A stretch of 33,039 bases of DNA from UBA1723 sp045641625. Lineage in GTDB: Bacteria; Bacteroidota; Bacteroidia; Bacteroidales; Paludibacteraceae. Under the pieces are notes generated by a model that saw only the letters and a list, made by a program, of their open reading frames with translations, had not been told where the DNA came from and made no database searches. The DNA lies in contig JAZUHH010000018.1 in the NCBI GenBank assembly GCA_045641625.1, forward strand, positions 1 to 33,039. The letters run 5' to 3'. Of the stretch, positions 1 through 8,128 are shown piece by piece; within the stretch, counting starts at the first letter, position 1, and the number at the start of each line of letters is the position of its first letter. The translations under genes were made by a program, and so were the position numbers.

Positions 1-139
1 GGACGATACAATGAAAGAGCAGACACTAGATTTAGGAGGAGCAAAAGAGGTATATAAGGTGACATTCAAAATTGTTTCGGTCTATAAGGGAGACAAATAC
101 AAGGATACTGCTATTTCAGAGATTCGTTTCTCTAATTAA
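1..139 (+). CDS. C-terminal fragment of a protein with an NADase-type glycan-binding / discoidin-like end (partial)
   Basis: The frame starting at base 2 is open from the left edge to a TAA at 137-139, giving about 45 residues. The fragment ends VYKGDKYKDTAISEIRFSN. The pattern VYxGxKYxDTxISEIxF resembles the last strand of the beta-sandwich that closes many secreted Bacteroidota proteins, annotated as NADase-type glycan-binding or F5/8-type-C-like domains. That assignment rests on remembered family pattern only. The start and main domain lie outside the window, so the function cannot be given. A strong terminator follows directly. Confidence 0.6.
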   Translation, partial: DDTMKEQTLDLGGAKEVYKVTFKIVSVYKGDKYKDTAISEIRFSN

Positions 140-145
140 AGAATT

Positions 146-172
146 AAAAAGACGCTGAGTGCGTCTTTTTTT
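146..172 (+). terminator. Intrinsic terminator after the left-edge gene
   Basis: The stem AAAAAGACGC / GCGTCTTTTT (146-155 with 161-170) closes a five-base loop and runs into a T tract. It separates the left-edge gene from mutS. Confidence 0.9.
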
Positions 173-183
173 ATTAAATGTTG

Positions 184-191
184 TAACTTTG
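184..191 (+). promoter_or_regulatory. -7 box of the mutS promoter
   Basis: TAACTTTG matches the Bacteroidota -7 consensus TAnnTTTG exactly. It lies 37 bases before the mutS ATG and just after the preceding terminator. No clear -33 TTTG is seen, because that position falls in the terminator T tract. Confidence 0.75.
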
Positions 192-228
192 CGCAAAGAA
201 TATTAAAAACTAACAAGATTACACGGAA

Positions 229-2871
229 ATGGCAGATAAGACATCGGATACTCCTTTGATGAAACAGTACACAGAGTTTAAGGAACAATACCCTGATGCG
301 TTATTGTTGTTTCGTGTAGGAGATTTCTACGAAACATTTGGTGACGATGCCATCAAGGCTTCCGAGGCTTTGGGTATTACCTTGACCAAGAGAGGAACTA
401 ATAACGGTCAGCCTATTCCGTTGGCAGGTTTTCCCCATCACGCTCTTGATACATATCTTCCTAAGCTTGTGCGCTGGGGGTATCGTGTTGCGGTGTGTGA
501 CCAGCTGGAAGATCCGAAACTTACCAAGAAACTTGTTAAGCGTGGTGTCACTGAACTTGTTACTCCGGGCGTTGTAACAGGTGACAATATTCTTGATCCA
601 AGAGAGAATAACTTCCTTGCAGCAATCCATGTGCAGAAGAATGTTGTCGGAGTATCGTTTCTTGATCTTTCAACCGGAGAGTATTACTTGTCCGAAGGAA
701 CTAAGGAGTATGTCGAGAAGCTTCTTGCCAGTTTTTCGCCCAAGGAGGTACTGATAGAGTACGGAACAAAGATGAAGTTCCAGGAGAACTATTCGTCCGC
801 ATATCTTGCCTACGAGCTTGACGACTGGATCTTTACAAAAGAGAGTGCTACGGACAGACTGTTGAAGCACTTCAATACAACAACACTCAAGGGATTCGGT
901 GTGGAGTCCTTGTTGGTCGGACAGATAGCCGCCGGAGCCATTCTGCATTATCTTGACATTACTCAGCATACAAATATAAAGCACATCACATCTATTCGCA
1001 GAATACAGGAGGAGAAGTACATGTGGATGGACCGATTCACTGTGCGAAACCTCGAGATATTTGGTGGCGAGACTCAGGACAGTTCTCTTGCCAGGGTGCT
1101 TAACAAGGCAATAACTCCGATGGGTTCACGTCTGATGTTCCGTTGGATAGCTCAGCCTTTGAGAGATTTGGAGAAGATTACCCAGCGTCACCGCATGGTA
1201 GAAAGTTTCTTCAAAGATGTAAATGTTAGGGGTGTTATAGCAGAAGAACTTGCAAAGATTGGAGATATGGAACGTATCATTTCAAGAGTTGCCAGTTTAA
1301 GGGCTACGCCAAGGGACATGATTACACTTGCAAGTGCATTGCGTTGTGTCACTCCTATCAAAGAGGCTTGTGCGACAAGTTCCGACCAGACTATAGTAGA
1401 GATGAGTGCAATGCTCAACGCTTGCGAAGAGTTGTCTGTTAAGATTGAGCAGATGATTGAGCCGGAATCACCTATCTCGATAAAGAAGGGTAATGTTATT
1501 CGTGCAGGGTATAACGAAGAACTTGACCATTACCGCAACCTTTCAAAGAATAGTATTGCTGAGTTGAAGAAAATTGAGGAGGATGAGAGAGTAAAGAACG
1601 ACATCCCTTCTCTAAAACTCGGATACAACAATGTTTTTGGCTACTATCTGGAGGTAAGAAACACCCACAAGGACAAAGTTCCTGCTGAGTGGATTAGAAA
1701 GCAGACATTGACAGGTGCTGAAAGATACATTACCGAGCAGCTGCACACTCTTGAGGAGGAGATTCTGAAGGCAGATTCTCTGATCCAGCCATTAGAGGAG
1801 AGGCTTTTCAACGAACTTCTGGCAGAGGCCTTGAACTATATATCCTACATCCAGACCGATACGATTATCCTTTCCCAGCTTGACTGCATCCATTCGTTCT
1901 ATACTATCGCGAACAGCTACCACTATGTTTGTCCGATAATGAATGACGGCTATGCAATCGACATCAAGGAAGGTCGCCATCCGGTTATTGAACGTCAGCT
2001 GCCTGTAGGTGAGAGCTATATAGCGAACAGCGTTTACCTTGACAACGACTCCCAGCAGATAATAATGATTACAGGTCCGAACATGGCGGGTAAGTCTGCA
2101 TTGCTTCGTCAGACTGCGCTTATCGTGATTATGGCGCAGATCGGTTCCTTTGTTCCTGCCGAGAGTGCAACTATCGGAGTTGTTGACAAAGTCTTTACAC
2201 GTGTGGGAGCTTCCGACAATATCGCTCAGGGCGAGTCAACTTTCATGGTAGAGATGAGCGAGGCTGCCAATATCGTGAACAATATCACACCTCGTTCGCT
2301 TGTCTTGTTTGATGAGCTGGGTAGAGGAACTTCCACTTACGACGGAATCTCTATCGCCTGGTCTATTGTAGAGTATCTGCACGAGAACGAGAGGGCGAAT
2401 CCAAAGACTCTGTTCGCAACACACTATCACGAGTTGAACGAGATGGAGAAGACTTTCGGAAGAATCAAGAACTATAACGTGTCGGTTCGCGAGGATAACG
2501 GCAAGGTTGTCTTCCTTCGCAAGCTTGCAAAGGGTGGAAGCGAGCATAGTTTCGGTATTCATGTGGCGAAGATTGCGGGAATGCCTATGGATGTTGTAGA
2601 TAGAGCTAACGAAATCCTTGCTAAGCTTGAGGGTGAAAACCATGCTGACGTAGGCTCCAAAACAAGCAAAAAGGCAGAGAAGGCTCTTGTGAAGAACGCC
2701 ACAAAGAAAGAGACCAAGGTTGACGGAGCAGTTCAGTTGAGCATGTTCGCCCTGGACGATCCTTTGGTTGACGAGGTAAGGCAGACAATCTTGAATGTCG
2801 ATATCAACAACCTTACTCCTCTCGAAGCCTTGAACAAGTTGTCAGAGATAAAGGGAATACTTACAAGATAG
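229..2871 (+). CDS. mutS: DNA mismatch repair protein MutS
   Basis: MutS dimers bind mismatched or looped DNA and, with ATP, recruit MutL to start strand-specific repair. The 880 residues match full-length bacterial MutS. The mismatch-reading Phe-x-Glu motif is F33-Y34-E35 within GDFYETFGDDA. Connector, core and clamp regions follow. The C-terminal ABC-type ATPase has Walker A GPNMAGKS at about 616-623 and Walker B LVLFDELGRGTS with D695-E696, followed by the TLFATHYHEL switch. The C-terminal tail needed for higher-order assembly looks complete (ending NKLSEIKGILTR). The ATG at 229 fits the promoter box at 184. The gene is monocistronic between two terminators. Assignment is certain for the family; MutS1 is favoured over MutS2 by the N-terminal mismatch motif. 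Confidence 0.98.
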   Translation: MADKTSDTPLMKQYTEFKEQYPDALLLFRVGDFYETFGDDAIKASEALGITLTKRGTNNGQPIPLAGFPHHALDTYLPKLVRWGYRVAVCDQLEDPKLTKKLVKRGVTELVTPGVVTGDNILDPRENNFLAAIHVQKNVVGVSFLDLSTGEYYLSEGTKEYVEKLLASFSPKEVLIEYGTKMKFQENYSSAYLAYELDDWIFTKESATDRLLKHFNTTTLKGFGVESLLVGQIAAGAILHYLDITQHTNIKHITSIRRIQEEKYMWMDRFTVRNLEIFGGETQDSSLARVLNKAITPMGSRLMFRWIAQPLRDLEKITQRHRMVESFFKDVNVRGVIAEELAKIGDMERIISRVASLRATPRDMITLASALRCVTPIKEACATSSDQTIVEMSAMLNACEELSVKIEQMIEPESPISIKKGNVIRAGYNEELDHYRNLSKNSIAELKKIEEDERVKNDIPSLKLGYNNVFGYYLEVRNTHKDKVPAEWIRKQTLTGAERYITEQLHTLEEEILKADSLIQPLEERLFNELLAEALNYISYIQTDTIILSQLDCIHSFYTIANSYHYVCPIMNDGYAIDIKEGRHPVIERQLPVGESYIANSVYLDNDSQQIIMITGPNMAGKSALLRQTALIVIMAQIGSFVPAESATIGVVDKVFTRVGASDNIAQGESTFMVEMSEAANIVNNITPRSLVLFDELGRGTSTYDGISIAWSIVEYLHENERANPKTLFATHYHELNEMEKTFGRIKNYNVSVREDNGKVVFLRKLAKGGSEHSFGIHVAKIAGMPMDVVDRANEILAKLEGENHADVGSKTSKKAEKALVKNATKKETKVDGAVQLSMFALDDPLVDEVRQTILNVDINNLTPLEALNKLSEIKGILTR

Positions 2872-2905
2872 CAGTCTTGATAACAGACAATACACAAAAA
2901 GAGAT

Positions 2906-2940
2906 AAAGCGGTTACATTTTTGTAATCGCTTTTTGTTTT
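2906..2940 (+). terminator. Intrinsic terminator after mutS
   Basis: AAAGCGGTTACA (2906-2917) pairs with TGTAATCGCTTT (2922-2933) across a TTTT loop with one G-T pair, and a T-rich run follows. Confidence 0.9.
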
Positions 2941-3049
2941 TGCTGTCGGTGCGTTAGTGCTGTAACTGATAGGGTGGATTTCCGTACCAAAATCAATAAT
3001 TCCAAATAGTTTGCTTGGATTTTGAAAGTGTTTGTGTCTGCCTATTATG

Positions 3050-3057
3050 TATATTTG
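3050..3057 (+). promoter_or_regulatory. -7 box of the esterase promoter
   Basis: TATATTTG matches TAnnTTTG exactly and lies 23 bases before the ATG at 3081. Transcription would begin near 3063. This rules out the longer in-frame reading that could start at 3015 and supports the ATG that precedes the signal peptide. Confidence 0.7.
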
Positions 3058-3080
3058 TTGCCAAAATAAAGGAATTGCTT

Positions 3081-4880
3081 ATGAAAAACACAAAACTCAT
3101 GCGTATAGCCCTATGGCTGTTTATGTTGACATTTACTTTGGTTGCCAAAGCGGAGCCGGATCCCAATTACCATATCTATTTGTGTTGGGGACAGTCTAAC
3201 ATGGAAGGAAACGCCACAGTTCCCGCTTCAGAGAAGGTTGGAGTGAACGAGCGTTTCAGAATGTTCTATACCGGTAACGGTTGCACCCAGAACGGTTGCG
3301 GACGTCAGTTGGGCAAGGAGTACACTGCTGTACCTCCTTTGGCACGTTGCTTCCATTGGAATAACGCAGGTTTCGGTCCTGTCGATTACTTCGGTAGAAC
3401 ATTGGTCGAGAAGCTTGATCCAAGCATCAAGGTCGGTGTTGTTGTCGTTGCCTGCGGTGGTGCAAGTATCGAGCTTTTCCAAAAGACCAAGTACAAGAAC
3501 TATTTGAGCACTTGCGCCGACTGGTTGAGAGGTTATGCCAATGACTACGGCGGCAATCCTTACGGCCGTTTGATTGATGTTGCCAAGGAGGCTCAGAAAG
3601 TCGGAGTCATCAAAGGTATTCTGGTGCATCAGGGAGAGACTAACTCCGGAAACCCTAACTGGCCGAACGATTTGAAGGGTGTATATGAGGATATGTTGAA
3701 GGACCTTGGACTTAATGGCAAGGACGTTCCTTTGCTAGTCGGTGAGGTTCGCTATACCGGTCCATGCAGAGGCCATAACAATGTAATCAAGAATGTGCCA
3801 AATGTTATCCCTAACTCTCACGTTATTTCTGCCGCAAACTGTGAGGCTGCGAACGATGACTACCACTTCACTGTTGCAGGCTATAAGCTGCTAGGTCAGA
3901 GATATGCCGAGAAGATGCTTGAACTTCTTGAGAAGAACGGTGGCGCAAATCCGCAGAAGGCAGTCTCTGTAGCTGCCCTTATAACTAAGGAGTCCGATCC
4001 GGGCGAGGTGGAAATCTACGTCAAGAACGAGATAGAGAATATCAAGGGAATTGATGTCTATGCCGACAACAAGCTGATTGCCTCGGACGAGTCGAAGGTT
4101 GTCTGGGAGAATGTGTCGGAGGGCAAGCACTCAATTTGGGCGGTTGCTCATGGCAATGACGGAAAGGACTACACTTCTGCAAAGGTCGAGGTTTCCATCT
4201 TCATGCCGCAGACTCCGTTCAACGGTGTTCCTGCCAAGATTCCAGGAAAAATCGAAGCCGAGGAGTTTGACTATGGTGGTGAGGGAAATGCCTACCATGA
4301 CAATGACGAGGAGAACAGAAACAAGGGCGACAGAAACGAGGGTGTAGATATGAGCAACGAGGCCATCGGATATTCACAGGTCGGCGAGTGGATCGAGTAC
4401 ACTGTCGAGGTCGAGGAGGATGGCGAATACGTTGTCGAGTCAAGAGTCGCTTCTGGTGCTGACGGTTCTGCCTTTACCCTTTATATTGACGGTCTGTTCG
4501 CCATCCCAGGTGACGATGGAACTCCGGGTGGTTTCGTGAGAGTGCCTAACACAGGAGACTGGAGCACGTTCACTACCGTAGAGACAAAGTTGAACAAGTT
4601 GACTAAGGGTGTCCACATCTTGAAGCTTGAGATTACCGGAGATTGGGTTGACCTTGACTGGATGAACTTCAAGAAGGTTGGCGGAGAGGACTCTGCACTA
4701 GAGCTAGTTTCCTCTGCAAGCGGAATTCCAAGCGGAGACTATCAGGTGTACAACGCTTCAGGAAAGTTTGTAAGGAACATTTCGATAAGTTCAGGAGTTA
4801 AAAGTGAACAGCTTTCCAAAGGTTTCTATGTCTTGAGAAACAAGGAGGGCAAATCATACTCTATATTGATAGGAAAGTAA
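3081..4880 (+). CDS. Secreted SGNH/CE6-type carbohydrate esterase with CBM6 and T9SS sorting tail
   Basis: This is a probable acetyl esterase that removes acetyl groups from plant polysaccharide (acetylxylan) or sialic acid. The 599 residues begin with a signal peptide (1-24, ending VAKA). A sialate-O-acetylesterase/CE6-like SGNH hydrolase follows, with nucleophile S39 in WGQSNMEG, the HQGET block at H183-E186, and catalytic D/H in DDYHFT (H262). Residues about 295-375 look like an Ig-like linker. A carbohydrate-binding module of family 6 starts with GKIEAEEFDYGG near 386 and runs to about 522. The last 70 residues resemble a type A T9SS C-terminal sorting domain (GDYQVYNASGKFV, then GFYVLRNKEGKS). 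The start is chosen from the signal peptide and the promoter at 3050. Known CE6-CBM6 proteins act on acetylxylan, so that substrate is inferred from architecture alone. The gene stands alone, with no neighbouring glycan-uptake (SusCD) pair visible. Confidence 0.88.
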   Translation: MKNTKLMRIALWLFMLTFTLVAKAEPDPNYHIYLCWGQSNMEGNATVPASEKVGVNERFRMFYTGNGCTQNGCGRQLGKEYTAVPPLARCFHWNNAGFGPVDYFGRTLVEKLDPSIKVGVVVVACGGASIELFQKTKYKNYLSTCADWLRGYANDYGGNPYGRLIDVAKEAQKVGVIKGILVHQGETNSGNPNWPNDLKGVYEDMLKDLGLNGKDVPLLVGEVRYTGPCRGHNNVIKNVPNVIPNSHVISAANCEAANDDYHFTVAGYKLLGQRYAEKMLELLEKNGGANPQKAVSVAALITKESDPGEVEIYVKNEIENIKGIDVYADNKLIASDESKVVWENVSEGKHSIWAVAHGNDGKDYTSAKVEVSIFMPQTPFNGVPAKIPGKIEAEEFDYGGEGNAYHDNDEENRNKGDRNEGVDMSNEAIGYSQVGEWIEYTVEVEEDGEYVVESRVASGADGSAFTLYIDGLFAIPGDDGTPGGFVRVPNTGDWSTFTTVETKLNKLTKGVHILKLEITGDWVDLDWMNFKKVGGEDSALELVSSASGIPSGDYQVYNASGKFVRNISISSGVKSEQLSKGFYVLRNKEGKSYSILIGK

Positions 4881-4907
4881 AAAAACTAAGGTTACAGATA
4901 TTGGGAA

Positions 4908-4940
4908 GCAGGGGGCGTGTGAGCGTCTCCTGCTTTTTTT
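4908..4940 (+). terminator. Intrinsic terminator after the esterase
   Basis: GCAGGGGGCG (4908-4917) pairs with CGTCTCCTGC (4924-4933), with two G-T pairs, and is followed by seven T residues. Confidence 0.9.
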
Positions 4941-5099
4941 ATGTGGGTTGCCTTTCAATGGAATCCCCTTTTGTAAATTCCTATTCAGTATATGACGGAA
5001 ACGAATATCTGTTTGACAAAATGAACGGCAGTATGTTAAATTTTGTTAAGCGCATTTGCTTTTAGATTGCTAATATAAATCTATCTTTTAGTTTTTTTA

Positions 5100-5107
5100 T
5101 ACTTTTG
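5100..5107 (+). promoter_or_regulatory. Upstream candidate -7 box for the FISUMP/BspA pair
   Basis: TACTTTTG matches TAnnTTTG exactly, about 137 bases before the ATG at 5244. No clear -33 element was found. It would give a long leader. Confidence 0.5.
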
Positions 5108-5158
5108 CGCCGCAGTTTAGTTTTTTTCACTTATACAAACGTCAGATTGCACAAGATA

Positions 5159-5190
5159 TTGATTCCTCTTCGTTTGTCATTTTACTTTTG
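5159..5190 (+). promoter_or_regulatory. Proximal promoter for the FISUMP/BspA pair
   Basis: TACTTTTG at 5183-5190 matches TAnnTTTG exactly, and a TTG at 5159-5161 lies 21 bases upstream as a possible -33 element. The box is 53 bases before the ATG at 5244 and is flanked by two CGTTTGT copies. Confidence 0.6.
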
Positions 5191-5243
5191 GCATAGAAGC
5201 GGTCTCGTTTGTGCAGAGTGAGTAATGAATAGATATTTAGCTT

Positions 5244-5777
5244 ATGAGACAGTTATTTTTATTAGGTTTCCTGTTGTTGGGGTTAGTCGGAGCAAATGCA
5301 AAGTCTCCGGCAGTTGGAACTGGTAGTGTTGGTGGTCATGCGTATGTTGATCTTGGCTTGCCAAGTGGCTTGAAATGGGCAACTTGTAATGTGGGAGCAA
5401 GTAGTCCGATTGAATACGGAGATTATATTGATTTGGATGATCGCGATAAAGCAGTGTCATCAAAATTTGGTAGTAATTGGAAGGTGCCAAGCAGAGAAGA
5501 TCTTGAAGAACTTTATCATAACTGTATATGGGAATGGACAACTATTGAGGGCGTAAATGGTTATAAGGTTTCTAGCAAGAAAAGCAAAAAGCAGTTTATT
5601 TTTCTTCCAGCTGCTGGCAGATTTATGGGTGCATATGAATGGGGTAAAAGGGGTGAGATGGGTGCCTATTGGTGTTCAGGCGAGGGCGCTGATTACCTTA
5701 ACATAGATCAAAAATCAAAAGGCTTCAGTTATGTTGGTCCGATGGTCAAACAAAGTGTCCGCCCAGTTACGGAATAA
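5244..5777 (+). CDS. Secreted FISUMP-domain protein
   Basis: The 177-residue protein starts with a signal peptide (MRQLFLLGFLLLGLVGANA). It continues with the phrase YVDLGLPSGLKWATCNVGA typical of the FISUMP domain (named for Fibrobacter succinogenes major paralogous proteins), common in Bacteroidota exported proteins. Later landmarks are WKVPSREDLEELYHNC, GVNGYKVSSKKSKKQFIFLPAAG and a closing KQSVRPVTE. The middle is shorter than in many relatives, which usually carry a WGET-type segment after EYGDY. No catalytic motif is seen and the molecular role of the domain is not established. The gene ends 14 bases before the LRR gene, so the two are probably co-transcribed. Codons are A+T-richer than in mutS or lepB. 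Confidence 0.85.
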   Translation: MRQLFLLGFLLLGLVGANAKSPAVGTGSVGGHAYVDLGLPSGLKWATCNVGASSPIEYGDYIDLDDRDKAVSSKFGSNWKVPSREDLEELYHNCIWEWTTIEGVNGYKVSSKKSKKQFIFLPAAGRFMGAYEWGKRGEMGAYWCSGEGADYLNIDQKSKGFSYVGPMVKQSVRPVTE

Positions 5778-5791
5778 CAACTAATATATAT

Positions 5792-6787
5792 ATGAAAGCA
5801 AGATTAGCTGCACTGTTTGTGCTACTCGTGTCAGTTTTGTCACTGTTTGCGAACGATGCAGTGTTCGTCAAACCAGATGATGAAATTTTTGACAAGACAA
5901 AGAAGGCGGAAAGCCCCAACACTCCATTGATGTTCGAGATTATGTCCAATACAACAGTAAAGGTTGTGGATTATATTCCGTCCTCAGGTATTGATTCCGT
6001 AGTTGTGCCTGAAAAAGTGCAAATAGAAGGCAAGGAGTATAAAGTTGTTTGTATAGGGAAAAAGGCTTTTGGTGGTTACAGAAAGCTCAAAAGTGTAGAG
6101 CTTCCATTAACTTTGACTACCATCGAGGACTTTGCTTTCAGCTACAGCGAAGATTTGTCAAGAGTTATTATTCCTTCTAGTGTTTACAAAATAGGGGAAA
6201 GGGCATTCTTTAGATGTAAAAGATTAACAACAATTAATATTCCATCTGGAATTTCAACTATTAGTGAAGGGACATTCGCGTATTGTGAGAATTTGGAAGA
6301 GATTGTTATTCCTTATAGAGTATTTACAATTGGGAGCAATGCGTTTAGAGGGTGTAAAAAGTTGTCAAAAGTAGAAATTCCCAATTCGGTTGAGAAGATA
6401 GGTGAAGGAGCATTCCTCGATTGCGAATCTTTGGCTAGTATAGAAATCCCCTGTTCTGTGGAAGCTGAGGCTTTCAGTTATTGTAAAAATTTGAAAAGTG
6501 TCAAGCTTCCTGAGTACGGAAGAATTATTGGAACTAGGGTTTTTGCATCCTGCACATCGCTAGAAAGTGTTGAACTGCCCCAATCCCTTGAAAGTATTAA
6601 GCCAGGTGCATTCCAGGATTGCAAAAGTTTGAAGAAAGTTATTGTTCCTTCGAAAGTGAATCGCATAGGTGAGCGAGTCTTTATGAATTGTGAGAATCTG
6701 GATTTGATTATAGATAATTCTCAGAACAAAGTATATTTGGAATATCAAGCGACTTATAATTGTAAGTCTGTAACGTATAAAAAGTAA
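5792..6787 (+). CDS. BspA-type leucine-rich repeat surface protein
   Basis: The protein has 331 residues with an N-terminal signal peptide (about 1-20, ending LSLFA). A short beta-rich leader precedes at least nine LRR_5/BspA-type repeats of 23 residues from about 99 to 305, with the pattern LxxIxIPxSVxxIGxxAFxxCxx. Proteins of this family mediate adhesion or surface display in oral and gut Bacteroidota; the ligand here is unknown. One repeat, around residues 214-233 (LASIEIPCSVEAEAFSYCKN), has only 20 residues because the xxIG turn is shortened, an in-frame loss rather than a frameshift. No T9SS tail or lipobox is visible, so the anchoring is unclear. The gene follows the FISUMP gene by 14 bases and is closed by a terminator. 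Confidence 0.9.
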   Translation: MKARLAALFVLLVSVLSLFANDAVFVKPDDEIFDKTKKAESPNTPLMFEIMSNTTVKVVDYIPSSGIDSVVVPEKVQIEGKEYKVVCIGKKAFGGYRKLKSVELPLTLTTIEDFAFSYSEDLSRVIIPSSVYKIGERAFFRCKRLTTINIPSGISTISEGTFAYCENLEEIVIPYRVFTIGSNAFRGCKKLSKVEIPNSVEKIGEGAFLDCESLASIEIPCSVEAEAFSYCKNLKSVKLPEYGRIIGTRVFASCTSLESVELPQSLESIKPGAFQDCKSLKKVIVPSKVNRIGERVFMNCENLDLIIDNSQNKVYLEYQATYNCKSVTYKK

Positions 6788-6807
6788 AAATCAAGAAAGT
6801 AACAAGC

Positions 6808-6836
6808 AAGGCAATCGAGAAATCAGTTGCCTTTTT
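6808..6836 (+). terminator. Intrinsic terminator after the LRR gene
   Basis: AAGGCAA (6808-6814) pairs with TTGCCTT (6827-6833) across a 12-base loop, followed by a T run. Confidence 0.8.
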
Positions 6837-6902
6837 GTTGTGTGTCTAATCTACTTTTTAGTAAAAAATCCCCAAAATAGCAATAATTTATAAAAAAAGC
6901 AG

Positions 6903-6910
6903 TATCTTTG
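6903..6910 (+). promoter_or_regulatory. -7 box immediately before ftsX
   Basis: TATCTTTG matches TAnnTTTG exactly and ends only six bases before the ATG at 6917. Transcription would start at or next to the start codon, giving a leaderless or near-leaderless mRNA. No clear -33 TTTG at the usual distance. Confidence 0.7.
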
Positions 6911-6916
6911 CCAGAT

Positions 6917-7789
6917 ATGGCGAAAGGTGTTGCTAAATATAAAATCTTCAATTCGAAGCTTACTGCCATCGTATCAATTTCGATGGTGCTGTTTCTTCTT
7001 GGTCTGGTCTCTATGGGACTTATGATAGAGGACAAGCTCAGCAGCTATGTAAAGGAAAACTACATAGTTAGTCTGACTATTCGTGATGGTTCTTCGGACA
7101 AGGATGTGCAGACGACACTTGACATTCTGAAGGGTAAGGAGTACACGAAGGAGGTCAAGTACATCAGCAAGGAGGACGCATTGAAGGAACTTACTGAGGA
7201 GATGGGCGAGGACCCAGTTGATTTTCTTGGCTACAACCCTTTGTTTGCGTCGTTCGAGATAAAACTGAAAAGCGAGTATGCCGAAGCGGCCAAGATAGAC
7301 AAGATCGCAAAGGAGCTTGGAGGCCTTTCGGTGCTGAAGGAGATTCGTTGCCCGAAGCAGCTGATGGAGAAGGTGAACAACAATATCAACAGGTTGTCGT
7401 TCCTTTTGCTCTTGTTCTCGGCAGTGCTTCTGTTCATCTCGTTTATCCTGATAAACAATACAGTGAGGTTGCTTGTCTATGCTGACAGATTCCTGATTCA
7501 TACCATGAAGCTTGTCGGTGCGACACGCAGTTTCATTCGCAAGCCATACATGAAGACTGGTGTGGTGATCGGTCTGCTTGCGGCATTGCTTGCCATCGGC
7601 TATGTGGTGCTGATGTCCTGCCTGCTTGATGACAAGTTGAGGCTGTTCATCGACTTCAACGACACAAGCGTATATGTCGTCATGTTCGCCACTATTCTGA
7701 TTTCGGGAATAGTGATCACTTTGATAGCCACTTACTTGTCAGTGAACAAATTCCTGGACAAGCACGAGGGAGACCTATACTACATTTAA
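6917..7789 (+). CDS. ftsX: Cell division protein FtsX
   Basis: FtsX is the membrane half of the FtsEX ABC-like complex, which transmits ATP hydrolysis by FtsE to peptidoglycan hydrolases at the septum. The 290 residues show a first membrane helix (about 18-40, SMVLFLLGLVSMGLMI), an extracytoplasmic domain to about 155 and three further helices to the C-terminus, the expected FtsX topology. YISKEDALKEL and VGATRSFIRKPYM are family landmarks. The ATG at 6917 is preferred over a TTG at 6908 because that TTG lies inside the promoter box and would not be transcribed. No ftsE is in the window, as is usual in Bacteroidota where ftsE can sit elsewhere. It is the first gene of the ftsX-DUF3098-uppP-truB-queA cluster. 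Confidence 0.93.
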   Translation: MAKGVAKYKIFNSKLTAIVSISMVLFLLGLVSMGLMIEDKLSSYVKENYIVSLTIRDGSSDKDVQTTLDILKGKEYTKEVKYISKEDALKELTEEMGEDPVDFLGYNPLFASFEIKLKSEYAEAAKIDKIAKELGGLSVLKEIRCPKQLMEKVNNNINRLSFLLLLFSAVLLFISFILINNTVRLLVYADRFLIHTMKLVGATRSFIRKPYMKTGVVIGLLAALLAIGYVVLMSCLLDDKLRLFIDFNDTSVYVVMFATILISGIVITLIATYLSVNKFLDKHEGDLYYI

Positions 7790-7816
7790 TAAAGAAAACA
7801 AGAAAACAAATTAGAT

Positions 7817-8092
7817 ATGAAATCTGAATATGCATTGAGAAAAGGCAATTTTATTTTGCTTGCAGTCAGCTTCTTCATCATTGTCATCGGCTTTGTGCTT
7901 ATGATTGGCGGAGGAAGCGAGGGCAAGGAGTTCAATCCCGAAATCTATAACACACAGCGCATAACTGTAGGCCCTATGATTTCCCTTTTCGGTTTCGTGC
8001 TTGCCATATTCGCTATTCTTTGGGCACCAAAGGGTAACGGAAACAAGTTTGACAAGATGCTTGGCGAGAACGAGGAGACATCAGAAGAGTAA
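7817..8092 (+). CDS. DUF3098 small membrane protein
   Basis: The 91-residue protein has two predicted membrane helices (about 11-30 and 52-70) joined by a short loop containing EFNPEIYNTQRITVGPM, the recognisable DUF3098 signature. The acidic tail (ENEETSEE) should be cytoplasmic. The biochemical role is unknown. The gene is regularly found between ftsX and uppP in Bacteroidota, which suggests but does not prove a role in envelope or division. It lies 27 bases after ftsX and 36 before uppP with no intervening terminator. Confidence 0.88.
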   Translation: MKSEYALRKGNFILLAVSFFIIVIGFVLMIGGGSEGKEFNPEIYNTQRITVGPMISLFGFVLAIFAILWAPKGNGNKFDKMLGENEETSEE

Positions 8093-8128
8093 TTCAATAC
8101 GATTTAACTTTTAATTCCTTATATTGCA

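Larger units (their letters stand above)
4941..5243. other. A+T-rich intergenic region with two promoter boxes
   Basis: This 303-base stretch holds no supported gene. It carries two exact -7 boxes (5100-5107 and 5183-5190) facing the FISUMP gene. It also has three copies of a 7-mer: ACAAACG at 5135-5141 and, as its complement CGTTTGT, at 5171-5177 and 5206-5212. No stable terminator or conserved RNA fold was recognised. Confidence 0.6.

Noticed and set aside
3015..3080. A longer esterase reading starting at 3015.
   Set aside because: It begins upstream of the -7 box at 3050 and would place extra residues before a well-formed signal peptide.
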